Shown: positions 9,153 through 19,155, numbered from the stretch's first letter. The stretch is DNA of 64,000 bases from Marinomonas agarivorans (GCA_002173415.2 NHNK02000013.1:18025-82024), one strand, 5' to 3'. Notes: generated by a model not told the origin, from the sequence alone. A program made the numbers and translations.

Positions 9153-9977
9153 TTAAGTGGCTAAACAGTCTTCGATTAAGAGCTTAATTTCCTCTAACTC
9201 TTCTAATACGTGTTGTTTTTGTGACTCATCACTTTGCAACCATAATTGCATAATTTCGTCTATTTCACTGTAATATTGATAGTTACGATTATCAAAAATA
9301 GACCACAGCGCTTGATTCACCTTATTTGCTTTTTCGTTTTGCAAATTAACGCTTCTTCCGGTGGTGGTTTCCAGTTGTATTGTAGAGCTAGTCGCCCGCT
9401 CTAATTGCGTTAACCAATTCTTTGTTCTCTCCTCCCAAATAGGCCATTGATCTTGTCGTTTCTGTTGTAATCGATTAATTGTCAGCTCTTGCTCTGGGTT
9501 TAGTTCGCCATACCAACGTTGCCATCTTTCAACTGAATTTTCTCGACGTTCTTGTTGAGTGCGCGCGTTGTTTTCACTCACTTGCTTAGTAATGTTTTTG
9601 AGTAGTTGGTTATATTGTTTTTCAGTAAAACCGGTGAATAAAGATGGTGTGTGATCTTCCAAATAATGAACAAGATTGTTACGTAGTAAGCGAATATTTT
9701 GCTGGTATTGTTGGGCTTTTATATGAGTGAGTGTGTTGTTGCGTAAATCCTTTTCTAACTGAAAAATTAGTTGCTGATATTTTGGCAACTCATGTTGTCT
9801 ATGCCAGTCAATAAAGTCTTTACTGGCACGGCGAAAGAGGCGTTTTTGTTCTTTGGTTAACGACACGTAATCTGAAACCTGCCAAAGTACAACATAATCA
9901 AAATTGTTGTATAACGTGCTACCAAACGAACAAGCATATAAAAATAAGGTTATAAAAAGCAGCGTCAATACTCTCAT
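9153..9977 (-). CDS. DUF6279-type lipoprotein
   Basis: A 274-residue lipoprotein with a signal peptide ending in the lipobox LYAC (Cys16). The rest is almost entirely helical and rich in Gln, Glu and Arg, with YNNFDYVVLWQVSDYVSLTKEQKRLF near the start, which matches DUF6279 lipoproteins of marine gammaproteobacteria. The function of the family is unknown. It stands alone, convergent to pomB and divergent from dapB. Confidence 0.8.
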   Translation of the reverse strand: MRVLTLLFITLFLYACSFGSTLYNNFDYVVLWQVSDYVSLTKEQKRLFRRASKDFIDWHRQHELPKYQQLIFQLEKDLRNNTLTHIKAQQYQQNIRLLRNNLVHYLEDHTPSLFTGFTEKQYNQLLKNITKQVSENNARTQQERRENSVERWQRWYGELNPEQELTINRLQQKRQDQWPIWEERTKNWLTQLERATSSTIQLETTTGRSVNLQNEKANKVNQALWSIFDNRNYQYYSEIDEIMQLWLQSDESQKQHVLEELEEIKLLIEDCLAT

Positions 9978-10107
9978 TTTATGTTCTCCATTTGATAGGT
10001 ATTCTATTGTTATACCTTAATTTGTATGAATGCCCAAAGAAAGCTGTTTTTCTCTTCTGGTATTTATTTATCAATGGTATCGTTATTGGCTTATTGATAA
10101 GGGGTAA

Positions 10108-10917
<810 letters not shown>

Positions 10918-10937
10918 GTTTAAGAATTTATTTTATA

Positions 10938-10972
10938 AAAAACGGGGCTTGCGAATAACAAGCCCCGTTTTT
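10938..10972. terminator. Bidirectional rho-independent terminator
   Basis: Arms AAAAACGGGGCTTG and CAAGCCCCGTTTTT with a 7-base loop. T runs follow on both strands, so it serves both dapB and the convergent SulP gene. Confidence 0.93.
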
Positions 10973-10987
10973 GTATGTCGATAAACG

Positions 10988-12559
10988 TTAGTCTAACTTA
11001 TCGCTAGCAATCTGATAGCTGGGATCTTCGATATAATTTACTTCAACAATGTCACCAGCCTTTTTGAGTAAAGTATGGCATTCACGACTCAGGTGACGAA
11101 TATGGAGTCGTTTACCTGCGCGTTCATAACGTTCCGCTAGGGCGTCAATTGCTTCTAAACCTGAATGATCCGCAACACGGGAATGTAAGAACTCGACCAC
11201 CACATCATCTGGATCATTTTTTGGATCAAACAGTTCTGCAAAGTTGCTGGCCGAACCAAAAAATAATGGCCCATACAACTCATAAACTTTCCAACCGTTA
11301 GCATCAGAGTAGGACTTCGTACTGATATGTTTGGCGTGGTCCCACGCAAACACCAATGCCGCAACGACCACGCCAACAAAAACCGCAATAGCGAGGTCAG
11401 TAAATACGGTTACTCCAGAAACAAGTACTATGATAAACGCATCGTGTTTTGGAATTTTCTTAATAATACGCAAGCTCGACCATTCAAACGTACCAATAAC
11501 GACCATAAACATGACACCCACTAGTGCTGCTAATGGAATTTGTTCGATAAGAGAAGCGCCAAACAAAATAAATAGCATGAGAGCCACGGCAGCAGTGATG
11601 CCAGAAAGACGCCCACGACCACCAGAGTTAATGTTAATCATGCTTTGTCCAATCATGGCGCAGCCACCCATACCGCCAAAGAAACCTGTGACAATATTGG
11701 CTGTCCCTTGGGCAACACACTCTTTATTGCCTTGACCGTGGGTTTCTGTCATTTCATCGATTAAGCGTAAGGTCAGTAGTGACTCAATCAAACCAATCGA
11801 CGCAAGAATGAATGCATAAGGTGCAATAATGATAAGAGTTTCAAGATTAAACGGTACCATAGGAATAGAAAAATCAGGTAAGCCGCCTGCAATTGATGCA
11901 TTCAAATCACCTGTCATGGTCGCAACAAAATCGACTACGGTTCTGGCATCAAGATCAAAGAAAACAGTAATAAGAGTAACAACAACAATAGCAGCTAGAG
12001 ATGAAGGTACCGCAGTCGTGATTTTAGGTAAAAAATGAATAATTGCCATTGTAAGGGCAACTAAACCTAACATGATCCAAAGCTGCGAGCCTTGCATCCA
12101 CACTAGAGCGCCTTCGGCGTTGGGGATTTTAAACTGGCCTAATTGTGCTAAAAAAATCACAATGGCAAGGCCATTAACGAAACCGAGCATAACAGGGTAG
12201 GGTACAATACGAATAAATTTACCTAAACGTAAAAAGCCTGCGGTGATTTGAATTATGCCCATAAGAATTACGGTAGCAAAGAGGTATTCAACGCCATGGT
12301 CCATCACCAGTGTCACCATAACCACGGCTAAAGCGCCTGTTGCCCCAGAGATCATGCCTGGACGTCCGCCCATAGCAGCAGTAATAAAACCAACAATGGC
12401 GGCAGCATACAGACCAACTAAGGGTGCAACACCAGCAACAAAAGCAAAGGCAACTGCTTCTGGTACAAGCGCTAAGGCAACCGTTAGGCCAGAAAGTAAA
12501 TCATTTTTCACGTTCGATTTATTGAGGTTTGTTTGAAGTGTGTTCGACTGGGAAGACAT
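10988..12559 (-). CDS. SulP/SLC26 family anion transporter with STAS domain
   Basis: An inner-membrane anion permease of 523 residues. It carries about 10-14 membrane helices, beginning with [24 protein letters not shown], the SulP signature, and [21 protein letters not shown]-terminal STAS domain starts near residue 430 ([20 protein letters not shown]). Substrates in the family are sulfate, bicarbonate or C4-dicarboxylates; the sequence alone does not decide. The open frame extends 71 codons further upstream, but ATG at 12559 has an AGGA site and starts the conserved region. A terminator separates it from the operon at 13009-17588. Confidence 0.9.
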   Translation of the reverse strand: MSSQSNTLQTNLNKSNVKNDLLSGLTVALALVPEAVAFAFVAGVAPLVGLYAAAIVGFITAAMGGRPGMISGATGALAVVMVTLVMDHGVEYLFATVILMGIIQITAGFLRLGKFIRIVPYPVMLGFVNGLAIVIFLAQLGQFKIPNAEGALVWMQGSQLWIMLGLVALTMAIIHFLPKITTAVPSSLAAIVVVTLITVFFDLDARTVVDFVATMTGDLNASIAGGLPDFSIPMVPFNLETLIIIAPYAFILASIGLIESLLTLRLIDEMTETHGQGNKECVAQGTANIVTGFFGGMGGCAMIGQSMININSGGRGRLSGITAAVALMLFILFGASLIEQIPLAALVGVMFMVVIGTFEWSSLRIIKKIPKHDAFIIVLVSGVTVFTDLAIAVFVGVVVAALVFAWDHAKHISTKSYSDANGWKVYELYGPLFFGSASNFAELFDPKNDPDDVVVEFLHSRVADHSGLEAIDALAERYERAGKRLHIRHLSRECHTLLKKAGDIVEVNYIEDPSYQIASDKLD

Positions 12560-12910
12560 GTCGTCAGAGTCCTGCTTAATCAATAATTTTGGCTGTAATT
12601 TACACTTTTTCTCTGCAAGTCTTGCTTTGCTAAAGTTTACTGAGTCTATTAAGTAGATAAATGACCAAGTAAACCAATAGTCAAGTAGTTGAATAGCGAC
12701 TGTTTGAAATAGGTGCTTGAAAATAGTGACACAGAGTCTACCAGAGTCGCCTGACTCATCCAATGTTACCAAGAGCGAAAGTGTGCTTTATTCCAGTATA
12801 GAAGAAAGATATGACGATCAAGTGGCAGGCAACTAATAAACAAACGATAAACAAGAGTACCTGCTATAGAGCTAGCAAAATATAAGATGAAATAGGAAGA
12901 ACGAGAAATA
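12560..12910. other. Intergenic region upstream of the SulP gene
   Basis: The stretch must contain the SulP promoter. It remains open on the minus strand to 12772, but the predicted residues are unlike SulP N-termini and no ribosome site is visible. No other gene is seen. Confidence 0.4.
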
Positions 12911-12939
12911 AAAGGCTGTTCTGGTCCAGAACAGCCTTT
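12911..12939 (-). terminator. Rho-independent terminator of the HisD-RraA operon
   Basis: Near-perfect palindrome with arms AAAGGCTGTTCTGG and CCAGAACAGCCTTT. On the minus strand it is followed by TTATTTCT. It lies 70 bp after the stop of the RraA-like gene. Confidence 0.85.
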
Positions 12940-13008
12940 GTATTGAGTGAACTGTATTGAGTGAATTGTGTTAGTGAACTCAACGAATATACAGACAACT
13001 TTTCACTG

Positions 13009-13710
13009 TTATTTTTCTCTTAGTGCTTCGAACTGTGCCCATGCCTGTTGAAAAGATGCAAAATCAAAGTTAGGTTGTTTCGCAGCATCAAGCACTATTT
13101 GTTCTCTTGCTACCATTTTCTTTATGGCTTCAAGTATGCCGGCTTGAGCGTCAGTTGGAATAATCACAGCGCCATGTTTGTCGGCATGAACTATGTCGCC
13201 TGGGGTAATGGTTAAATCAAATACTCGTACAGGCGTATTAACTTCCTCTACCCGAACAAAGGCATGGGATGGGCCAATTGAACCTGCAATGACTTGATAG
13301 CCATCGGCTAATGCATCAAGGTCACGCATGACGCCATTGGTGAGTGTACCACCGAGGCCAAAACCTTTATGAACCGCTGTGTTAATTTCCCCCCAGTAAG
13401 CGCCGACACAATCTGGGTAATCCAAATCTTCAAGTACAGCAATGCTATTAGCAGGCGAAGTGGCCATGTATTCATAATAGCTCATACGTCTTGTGGCAAT
13501 TGTGTCGGGGTTTTCCGTGGATGGTTCAGCCGCTTGGATTTTTGCAGTGCGAGCAAACCCACAAATAGCAGGTAACTCAGGCTTTGCCGCTAGCACGGTT
13601 TTACGAGTAAAACCAAGGCCTTGGCGTTTGCCAAGCACAACTTCAATGGCGTTGGCGATTGTTGGGGTATCCACTAAGCGTAAGGCTGTAAAGTATTGGT
13701 CATCAAACAT
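13009..13710 (-). CDS. RraA-like aldolase/decarboxylase family protein
   Basis: A 233-residue member of the RraA / HMG-CHA aldolase family, enzymes that cleave 4-hydroxy-2-oxo acids or decarboxylate oxaloacetate with a divalent metal. The substrate-binding segment GEINTAVHKGFGLGGTLTNGVMRD contains the family G-x-G-G-x-x-x-N/D-G and R-D pair. DTPTIANAIE at the start is typical. GGAGG lies ten bases before the start at 13710, favouring it over two ATGs just upstream. It is last in the five-gene operon and would fit a retro-aldol step that yields pyruvate. Plain RNase E inhibitor function is unlikely in this context. Confidence 0.8.
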   Translation of the reverse strand: MFDDQYFTALRLVDTPTIANAIEVVLGKRQGLGFTRKTVLAAKPELPAICGFARTAKIQAAEPSTENPDTIATRRMSYYEYMATSPANSIAVLEDLDYPDCVGAYWGEINTAVHKGFGLGGTLTNGVMRDLDALADGYQVIAGSIGPSHAFVRVEEVNTPVRVFDLTITPGDIVHADKHGAVIIPTDAQAGILEAIKKMVAREQIVLDAAKQPNFDFASFQQAWAQFEALREK

Positions 13711-13715
13711 GCGAA

Positions 13716-14474
13716 TCATGCCTCCAGTAAGGTTAACCAATTGTGTAAATGTTGGTTGGTGATGGATGGTGCTTGTAATGTGATGAGATGCCCAGCGGCA
13801 GGAACCACATGGAACTGATTGTTTGGCAAATAGGTCGCCATTGCTTCATGACGATCTAATGGGCAAAGTTGGTCGTGTTCGCCACATAAAACCAAACTTG
13901 GACCATGAAAGTGTGTCAGTGTCGATGCTTGATCTGAACGACTTGCCAATGCCATAGATTGCTGAATGAAGACCTCGGCGCCAAGCTGTTCTGCCATATC
14001 GAGTACCAGTGTCAATTGGCTTTGTTCACTTATTGTCGTACCTCGACCGTAATTAGGTGCCATTTGTTCTTTAATTACTTTGAGATGTTGGCATTGTTCA
14101 GCCAGTGCAATTTGTGGTTGACGAGCGGCTTTGACTTCGGCTTTTTCGGCCCACGGGTTGGTGTCCATGAGGGCGACACCCACAATTCGATCAGGCTGTT
14201 GATTTATCATTTCCATCGCAATAATACCACCCATTGATAAACCGCCTAAGGCAAAGGTCGCCCATGGAACTTGCGTGAAAATATAGGTTGCTATATCGGC
14301 GATCGTCTCGCCTTGGTCGGTTCTTGGAACAAAAACCTGTCTGCTTTTACTCAGCTCTTGCACTTGAGGGGCAAACAATCTGTGGTCACACATCATCCCT
14401 GGAATGAGTACCAGAGGTAGGTTTTGACTAGCTGTCGAATGATTAGACACCTTGGGTATAACCTGCTTCATCAT
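13716..14474 (-). CDS. Alpha/beta hydrolase
   Basis: A 252-residue cytoplasmic hydrolase. The nucleophile elbow is GGLSMGG near residue 78. The acid is the Asp in CGEHDQLCP, and the His lies in PAAGHLITLQAP, so the triad is complete. PLVLIPGMMCDHRLF carries the oxyanion-hole region, which resembles enol-lactone and C-C bond hydrolases. The start overlaps the upstream bicupin gene by 32 bp, so translation is probably coupled. In this operon it may open a lactone or cleave an ester after the dehydrogenase steps; the substrate is unknown. Confidence 0.85.
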   Translation of the reverse strand: MMKQVIPKVSNHSTASQNLPLVLIPGMMCDHRLFAPQVQELSKSRQVFVPRTDQGETIADIATYIFTQVPWATFALGGLSMGGIIAMEMINQQPDRIVGVALMDTNPWAEKAEVKAARQPQIALAEQCQHLKVIKEQMAPNYGRGTTISEQSQLTLVLDMAEQLGAEVFIQQSMALASRSDQASTLTHFHGPSLVLCGEHDQLCPLDRHEAMATYLPNNQFHVVPAAGHLITLQAPSITNQHLHNWLTLLEA

Positions 14475-15411
14475 TGGTACTACGAACTAAGAATAAACCT
14501 GTTGGCCCACTCACATTCGGCTGGATTTGGCGGTTAATATTGGGAGGAACCGCGCAGGTATCACCGGGAGCTAAAATGGCTGATTCGCCATCAACATCAA
14601 TGCGCCAATGGCCTTCATGTACCATAAAAATTTCATGTTGATCACTGGTGTAAGTTTGCCCTAGATTTTTTTGCCCAGCTTGCAGAAAGTCAATTTCAAA
14701 ACCAGGTCGATCTTTCAGCATTCCTTTTGCACCTAACACCTGAACGACTTCTTTATTGCCCATTGCTTTGATGTCTAAATAACGTGCGACATAGTGAGGT
14801 ATCACGTCTTTTTCTGTCACAACAGGAAACTCGGCTAATTCGGTATCAGTTAGTAACGGCATAGGCTTGACGCCTTCAGGAAGTGTTTCGCCTTTTTTGG
14901 TATCGTAAAGACGACCTGTTTCCGCGAGAATTAAACCGTGTTTTTCTGCCGTTTGAATGACATGAGGCGCCCAAATCACACCACCACCCGCATCATCACC
15001 GCCTAATACTGCCATGATCATTCCGTACTGATTACCAACGTTTTCAAAGCCACGAAAGATACCAGTTGGAATATTAAATACATCGCCTTCTTGGGCAATA
15101 AATTCACCATCTTGACCATCAATGCCCCAAAAAAAACGCCATGTTCCTTTGTGGACAAAGAATAATTCTGCGGTTCTGTGGGTGTGAAGAGAGTTAGTAC
15201 ACTTGGGTGGTTGTCCTGCTGCGCCAATATTAAACCCAGGGGTTTCATGAATGTGTACGTGTTGATCTGGGCTTTCTGAAACGCCTGCGCCAATAATGGT
15301 AAAATTTTCTTTTTGGTCTGAACCTGGTGTGTGGGTGTCTATAAACGCCGTGCGACAGGGAATCAATTCCCCGTAGCGTACGATACGCTGTGATAATGTG
15401 TTCTTATTCAT
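14443..15411 (-). CDS. Two-domain cupin protein
   Basis: A 322-residue bicupin. Domain 1 has H76-T-H78 and E82 of the first cupin motif (HTHRTAELFFVHKG), but the position normally holding the fourth metal ligand in the second motif (IPTGIFRGFEN) is R120. Domain 2 (HEIFMVHEGHWRIDVDGESAILAPGD) lacks the H-x-H pair. One metal site at most is therefore expected. Related bicupins include gentisate-type ring-cleaving dioxygenases and isomerases. The frame is open for 29 more codons, overlapping the SDR gene; 15411 is the better match to a normal N-terminus, although its ribosome site is weak. Confidence 0.75.
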   Translation of the reverse strand: MNKNTLSQRIVRYGELIPCRTAFIDTHTPGSDQKENFTIIGAGVSESPDQHVHIHETPGFNIGAAGQPPKCTNSLHTHRTAELFFVHKGTWRFFWGIDGQDGEFIAQEGDVFNIPTGIFRGFENVGNQYGMIMAVLGGDDAGGGVIWAPHVIQTAEKHGLILAETGRLYDTKKGETLPEGVKPMPLLTDTELAEFPVVTEKDVIPHYVARYLDIKAMGNKEVVQVLGAKGMLKDRPGFEIDFLQAGQKNLGQTYTSDQHEIFMVHEGHWRIDVDGESAILAPGDTCAVPPNINRQIQPNVSGPTGLFLVRSTNDEAGYTQGV

Positions 15412-15472
15412 TCTTGCTTTTTCCCACTTTTGTTTCTGTCTATTTTTGTTTGCGAATTTTTGTTGTTTTGGC

Positions 15473-16237
15473 TTAGTATGCGGTCCAGCCACCATCAACC
15501 ATAAGGGCGCTACCTGTAATCAAGGCACTGGCATCGGAAGCTAAAAACACAGTTGGCCCCATTATGTCTTCTACTTCGCCCACTCTGCCCAGTGCGATCA
15601 TGTCTTCCACATAAGCTCGAAAGTCCTTGTCTTGCAGAAAAGGCTCAGTCAGCGGGGTACGAATAAACGTAGGGCAGATGGTATTAATGCGAATTTTGTG
15701 GGCTCCCAACTCTTTGGCCATTGCTTTAGTAAAGCCTTCAACGGCATGTTTACTAGCGCAGTAAGTTGCTCTATTAGGGCCGCCAACATGGGCCATTTGG
15801 CTTGAAACGGTAATTAAGCTGCCAGGCAAATTATGTTGAATCAGCTTTTTTGCCACGGTTTGTGCCACGAAAAAAGCCGATTTGGTGTTCAGATCAAAGG
15901 TAAAATCAAAGTCACTTTCGGTCACATCAAGAGCGGCTTTATGGCGTGCGCCTCCAGCGCTAGAAACTAAAATATCAAAAGGGTTTGTCTGTTCAATGAA
16001 ATCTTCAACTTGTTGCTGTTGAGTAACATCTAAAACATATGAATCTGCTTGCCAGCCTTGATCCCGGATGGCTTGAGCGGCGATTTCAATATCGGTTTGA
16101 GTTCGAGCCGTCAAGGTAACGTGAGCGCCAGCTTCAGCCAATGCCACCGCAGAGGCTAAACCAATGCCTCTGCCTGCACCTGTGACGAGCGCACGTTTAC
16201 CTTGTAGTTGAAAAGAAGGTGTTTTGGGTAAATTCAT
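15473..16237 (-). CDS. Short-chain dehydrogenase/reductase
   Basis: A classical NAD(P)-dependent SDR of 254 residues. TGAGRGIG is the cofactor-binding loop, SSAGG replaces the common NNAGG, the catalytic Ser lies in VSSQMAHVGG, and the Tyr-Lys pair is YCASK. It ends with TGSALMVDGGWTAY as in the FabG-like subgroup. TART after the second strand (LTART) favours NADP, but this is not decisive. It lies between the HisD-type dehydrogenase and the bicupin in one operon and probably oxidises a hydroxyl group of the same compound. Confidence 0.9.
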   Translation of the reverse strand: MNLPKTPSFQLQGKRALVTGAGRGIGLASAVALAEAGAHVTLTARTQTDIEIAAQAIRDQGWQADSYVLDVTQQQQVEDFIEQTNPFDILVSSAGGARHKAALDVTESDFDFTFDLNTKSAFFVAQTVAKKLIQHNLPGSLITVSSQMAHVGGPNRATYCASKHAVEGFTKAMAKELGAHKIRINTICPTFIRTPLTEPFLQDKDFRAYVEDMIALGRVGEVEDIMGPTVFLASDASALITGSALMVDGGWTAY

Positions 16238-16274
16238 AATGTGGTTACTCTTATTACTTTTTATTACTCAGGCA

Positions 16275-17588
16275 TTACTCTGGTTGAACTGCACTGTAGG
16301 GCTCTACGGTTCGATTACCGTAGCGACGAACCCGAATATTAGCCTGCTCTCCATGACCTGAGAATCCTTCTAATGCACACAAGCGTGAACAGTATTCTCC
16401 CACATGAGCGGAAGCACTGTCTGTAACAACCTTCTGATAAGTACAGGTTTTAATAAATTTACCAACCCATAACCCACCAGTAAAACGTGCCGCTTTTTTG
16501 GTCGGTAAGGTATGGTTAGTGCCTATGCACTTGTCGCCATAAGAAACATTGGTTCTGGGACCTAGGAATAATGCGCCGTAGTTTGTCATGTTCTCTTGGA
16601 ACCAGTCGTCACGATCTGTCATGATTTGTACGTGTTCAAATGCAATGTCATTTGCCAGCGTAAGCATTTCTTCATAACTATCAGCGACAATCACTTGGCC
16701 ATATTCTTCCCAGCTTTGGCGCGCTACTTCTGCTGTCGGCAAAATAGTTAATTGACGTTCGACTTCTGCCATTGTGTCGCGAGCGAGCTTTTCTGATGTC
16801 GTAAGTAATATTGCTGGGGAGTTGGTACCATGTTCGGCTTGGCCTAATAGATCAACAGCGCAAATTTCACCATCAACCGTTTCATCGGCAATGACTAAGG
16901 TTTCGGTTGGCCCAGCAAATAGGTCAATGCCAACACGTCCAAAAAGTTGACGTTTGGCTTCTGCAACAAAGGCGTTACCTGGGCCAACTAACATATCAAC
17001 TGGTTCAATACTTTGCGTGCCAATGGCCATTGCGGCAACCGCTTGAATGCCCCCAAGTGCATAAATTTCATTCGCGCCTGCTAAATGTTGTGCGGCAACA
17101 ATCGCAGCGGCCGGTTTCCCTTGGTAGGGCGGTGCGCAGGAAACAATACGTTTTACTCCTGCCACATTGGCTGTTAGGACTGACATGTGTGCTGACGCAA
17201 CCATGGGGTATTTACCGCCTGGTACATAGCAACCAACAGAGTTCATTGGAATGTTTTTATGGCCGAGAATCACACCAGGCAAGGTTTCTACTTCAACATC
17301 TTGTAGTGCGGCTTTTTGGTGTTCGGCAAAACGGCGTACTTGGGTTTGAGCAAACTCAATATCTTTGAGTTCTTGGTCACTTAGACTGTCGAGGCAGGCT
17401 TGTATTTCTTGTGGTGTTAGTTGGTAACTGTCTCTGTCCCAGTTATCAAATTTTTGTGACATTTGTCTAACGGCTGTGTCACCGCGTTTTTCAATATCAA
17501 GAATAGCTGTTTCAACAATCGCACGTACTTGAGCGTTAATTTCAGCAACTGCGCTTTCTTCTTTTCCGGTTTTTAAGTACTTAGCCAT
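16275..17588 (-). CDS. HisD-family alcohol dehydrogenase, sulfopropanediol-dehydrogenase-like
   Basis: A 437-residue paralogue of histidinol dehydrogenase, which oxidises a primary alcohol to a carboxylate in two NAD-dependent steps. The zinc ligands Q250, H253, D352 and H412 and the catalytic pair E318-H319 are all present. The context has no other his gene. The sequence around [20 protein letters not shown] and [22 protein letters not shown] resembles the HpsN group that oxidises 2,3-dihydroxypropane-1-sulfonate rather than biosynthetic HisD. No other hps gene is nearby, so the substrate may be different. First gene of the operon, with two LacI-type operator palindromes just upstream. Confidence 0.85.
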   Translation of the reverse strand: MAKYLKTGKEESAVAEINAQVRAIVETAILDIEKRGDTAVRQMSQKFDNWDRDSYQLTPQEIQACLDSLSDQELKDIEFAQTQVRRFAEHQKAALQDVEVETLPGVILGHKNIPMNSVGCYVPGGKYPMVASAHMSVLTANVAGVKRIVSCAPPYQGKPAAAIVAAQHLAGANEIYALGGIQAVAAMAIGTQSIEPVDMLVGPGNAFVAEAKRQLFGRVGIDLFAGPTETLVIADETVDGEICAVDLLGQAEHGTNSPAILLTTSEKLARDTMAEVERQLTILPTAEVARQSWEEYGQVIVADSYEEMLTLANDIAFEHVQIMTDRDDWFQENMTNYGALFLGPRTNVSYGDKCIGTNHTLPTKKAARFTGGLWVGKFIKTCTYQKVVTDSASAHVGEYCSRLCALEGFSGHGEQANIRVRRYGNRTVEPYSAVQPE

Positions 17589-17612
17589 AATAAATTTTGC
17601 CTATACATTGCT

Positions 17613-17652
17613 TGAATACGTATTCATATTAATTGATTTGAATACGTATGCA
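17613..17652. promoter_or_regulatory. Two LacI-type operators upstream of the HisD-type gene
   Basis: A perfect 14-bp palindrome TGAATACGTATTCA lies at 17613-17626, ending 24 bp before the start codon. A one-mismatch copy TGAATACGTATGCA lies at 17639-17652. The spacing between centres is 26 bp. The same variant occurs at 30694-30707 upstream of the ABC importer operon that contains the LacI gene. Confidence 0.8.
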
Positions 17653-17686
17653 AATTTTATTTGTCTAAGATTTTCTATTCCGATGA

Positions 17687-18451
17687 CTAAAAAATTCTGA
17701 TCCAACCAATAAGCGCATTGGCATAAATATTATCTGCCAATAACGGGCTTTGTTCTAACGACTGATCAAGTACATCAAGATTGACTTGGGAAATTAATAA
17801 GGATTTGTCAGTCAGTTGGTATTGCAGACTTAATTGTGCAAAAGGATGTAGGCTTGAGTTGGCGGTAAATACATGACGATTTAAGTTGGCCTCATCCATA
17901 TTTACACCATACAGATAGTGGTTCAATTCGGCGCTTTGTTGACTCAGCCCCATAGTAATATCCAGTTCGTAACGACTGTATTCTCGCTGAAAGCCTAATG
18001 CACTCGTAGCGTAGTGGCCTTTATAAGCGTTCGAAATATCGGCAAAAAATGTACTGTTCCAATACCACTTTGAGACCAAGTCTTGGTCGAAGACATAATT
18101 GACTGTTAGCCCTGCTTCAAGGGCATCATCTCGCTCTAAACCTGTAAAAGTTGCACTGTCATTATCTGTGGGTGTCCACCTTGGTTGCAAAACCATCGTG
18201 AGTGATAATGCCGTGTTTGCAAAGAAATTATATGAGAGATTATCCACACCAATATGTAAATTCTCCCATTGATATGCCACATAAGGTTGTAAAGAGGTAT
18301 TTAATTCATCCGTTTGTTGGTAAGGCAAATGCTCAAATTCAATGGCACCGCCTATTAGCCAAGCTTCCCCTTGACCTACGGTTTGAAACTCTGCTTTTGC
18401 TACTGATATGCCAAGCCCAAGGTAGATTGCAATCAAAATTACTACTTTCAT
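17687..18451 (-). CDS. MipA/OmpV family outer-membrane protein
   Basis: A 254-residue outer-membrane beta-barrel. It has a signal peptide ending in AKA, alternating hydrophobic strands such as LQPYVAYQWENLHIGVDN, and a C-terminal Phe typical of proteins inserted by BAM. GFQREYSRYELDITMGLS and the overall plan match MipA/OmpV. AAGAGGTGA precedes the ATG at good spacing. A 30-bp element at 18535-18564 upstream is repeated before the small ORF at 18652-18942, suggesting shared control by the AraC-type regulator at 19156. Confidence 0.8.
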   Translation of the reverse strand: MKVVILIAIYLGLGISVAKAEFQTVGQGEAWLIGGAIEFEHLPYQQTDELNTSLQPYVAYQWENLHIGVDNLSYNFFANTALSLTMVLQPRWTPTDNDSATFTGLERDDALEAGLTVNYVFDQDLVSKWYWNSTFFADISNAYKGHYATSALGFQREYSRYELDITMGLSQQSAELNHYLYGVNMDEANLNRHVFTANSSLHPFAQLSLQYQLTDKSLLISQVNLDVLDQSLEQSPLLADNIYANALIGWIRIF

Positions 18452-18534
18452 ATGGTATTCACCTCTTATTCGAAAGACATCATGTTGTGGAAACGATTAA
18501 TTTCCATGAGGATAAAGGCTGAATGTTTTAATCG

Positions 18535-18564
18535 CGTCTTAGTATGTAGGGGCGAACAACTGAA
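18535..18564. promoter_or_regulatory. 30-bp element upstream of the MipA/OmpV gene, copy A
   Basis: Contains AGGGGCGAACAACTGAA and matches 25 of 30 positions at 19015-19044, exactly 480 bp away and in the same orientation. Each copy lies about 80-95 bp before a minus-strand start codon, which fits an activator site. Confidence 0.6.
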
Positions 18565-18614
18565 CAGCTTAGAGAGACTTTTTATGGATTTTTATAGAGA
18601 TGAAAATTTATAGA

Positions 18615-18623
18615 GACACCCAT
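18615..18623. repeat. GACACCCAT repeat motif
   Basis: Exact copy of the motif associated with the RAYT gene, downstream of the small ORF at 18652-18942. Confidence 0.45.
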
Positions 18624-18651
18624 CAAATAGCGTTGGTTGAAACACAAAGTG

Positions 18652-18942
18652 CTAACTGAAAAACGACCTTTGTTTTGATGGAAATGATCGGACGCTAAAG
18701 TAAGGAAATCGACAGGGCCGCATTAAGAAACAGCGAAATGATGGGCATACAGAGCACAGTATACGATTAACTTTAAAGGTCGTGTGATTCATCTGCATAA
18801 GCGGCGCAGTTGTATGCTTTTGCCCTAACTGCTCAGCCTTAGTTTGCTGCATTGTTTGATATTCTTTTTGTGATGAAAATGCCCCTAATCCAAGGAATAA
18901 AATAGTGCCAAGGATAAGCATGATTGCGTTAATTACTTTCAT
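18652..18942 (-). CDS. Small exported or membrane-anchored peptide, hypothetical
   Basis: A 96-codon frame with a good AGGAA site eight bases before ATG. The first 22 residues form a hydrophobic anchor or signal (VINAIMLILGTILFLGLGAF), followed by a polar segment rich in Gln and Lys. The last 35 residues are rich in Cys, Phe and Ser and look unlike a folded protein, so the true end may have been altered by a frameshift. The upstream 30-bp element shared with the MipA/OmpV gene supports expression. No family recognised. Confidence 0.45.
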   Translation of the reverse strand: MKVINAIMLILGTILFLGLGAFSSQKEYQTMQQTKAEQLGQKHTTAPLMQMNHTTFKVNRILCSVCPSFRCFLMRPCRFPYFSVRSFPSKQRSFFS

Positions 18943-19014
18943 AGACGGCTTCCTGTAATGTTTACAAACGTTTTGTAAAGTTGGCGTGATGATAGGCAGT
19001 AAGCTAATTGTCGT

Positions 19015-19044
19015 CGTCTCACTATGAGGGGGCGAACAACAGAA
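19015..19044. promoter_or_regulatory. 30-bp element in the divergent region before the AraC gene, copy B
   Basis: Contains GGGGGCGAACAACAGAA and matches copy A at 25 of 30 positions. It lies 73 bp before the small minus-strand ORF and 112 bp before the divergent AraC-type gene, where autoregulation is plausible. Confidence 0.6.
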
Positions 19045-19155
19045 TTTAGGTGTGCTTTGAGATTGTGTGCGCTAAATTAAAACAATGTGTCCGAGCCAAC
19101 ACGGACGGACAGATTGTAAGGCAGTGAACTAATACAATAGGAAAGTAGCAACACG

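Noticed and set aside
11331-12536. Plus-strand open frames up to 134 codons within the SulP gene
   Set aside because: Rich in Thr, Ala and Ile because they are antisense to membrane helices; no start signals.
15331-15339. GTGGGTGTC inside the bicupin gene
   Set aside because: It lies in coding sequence and encodes ordinary residues, so it is not counted as part of the intergenic repeat family.
16907-17368. 153-codon plus-strand frame opposite the HisD-type gene
   Set aside because: Gln-rich composition of an antisense frame; the HisD-family gene on the other strand is complete.
13009-17588. Histidine biosynthesis operon
   Set aside because: Only a HisD-type gene is present, together with SDR, cupin, hydrolase and aldolase genes; LacI-type operators point to catabolism.
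18168-18177. GTGGGTGTCC inside the MipA/OmpV gene
   Set aside because: Coding coincidence; no palindrome around it.
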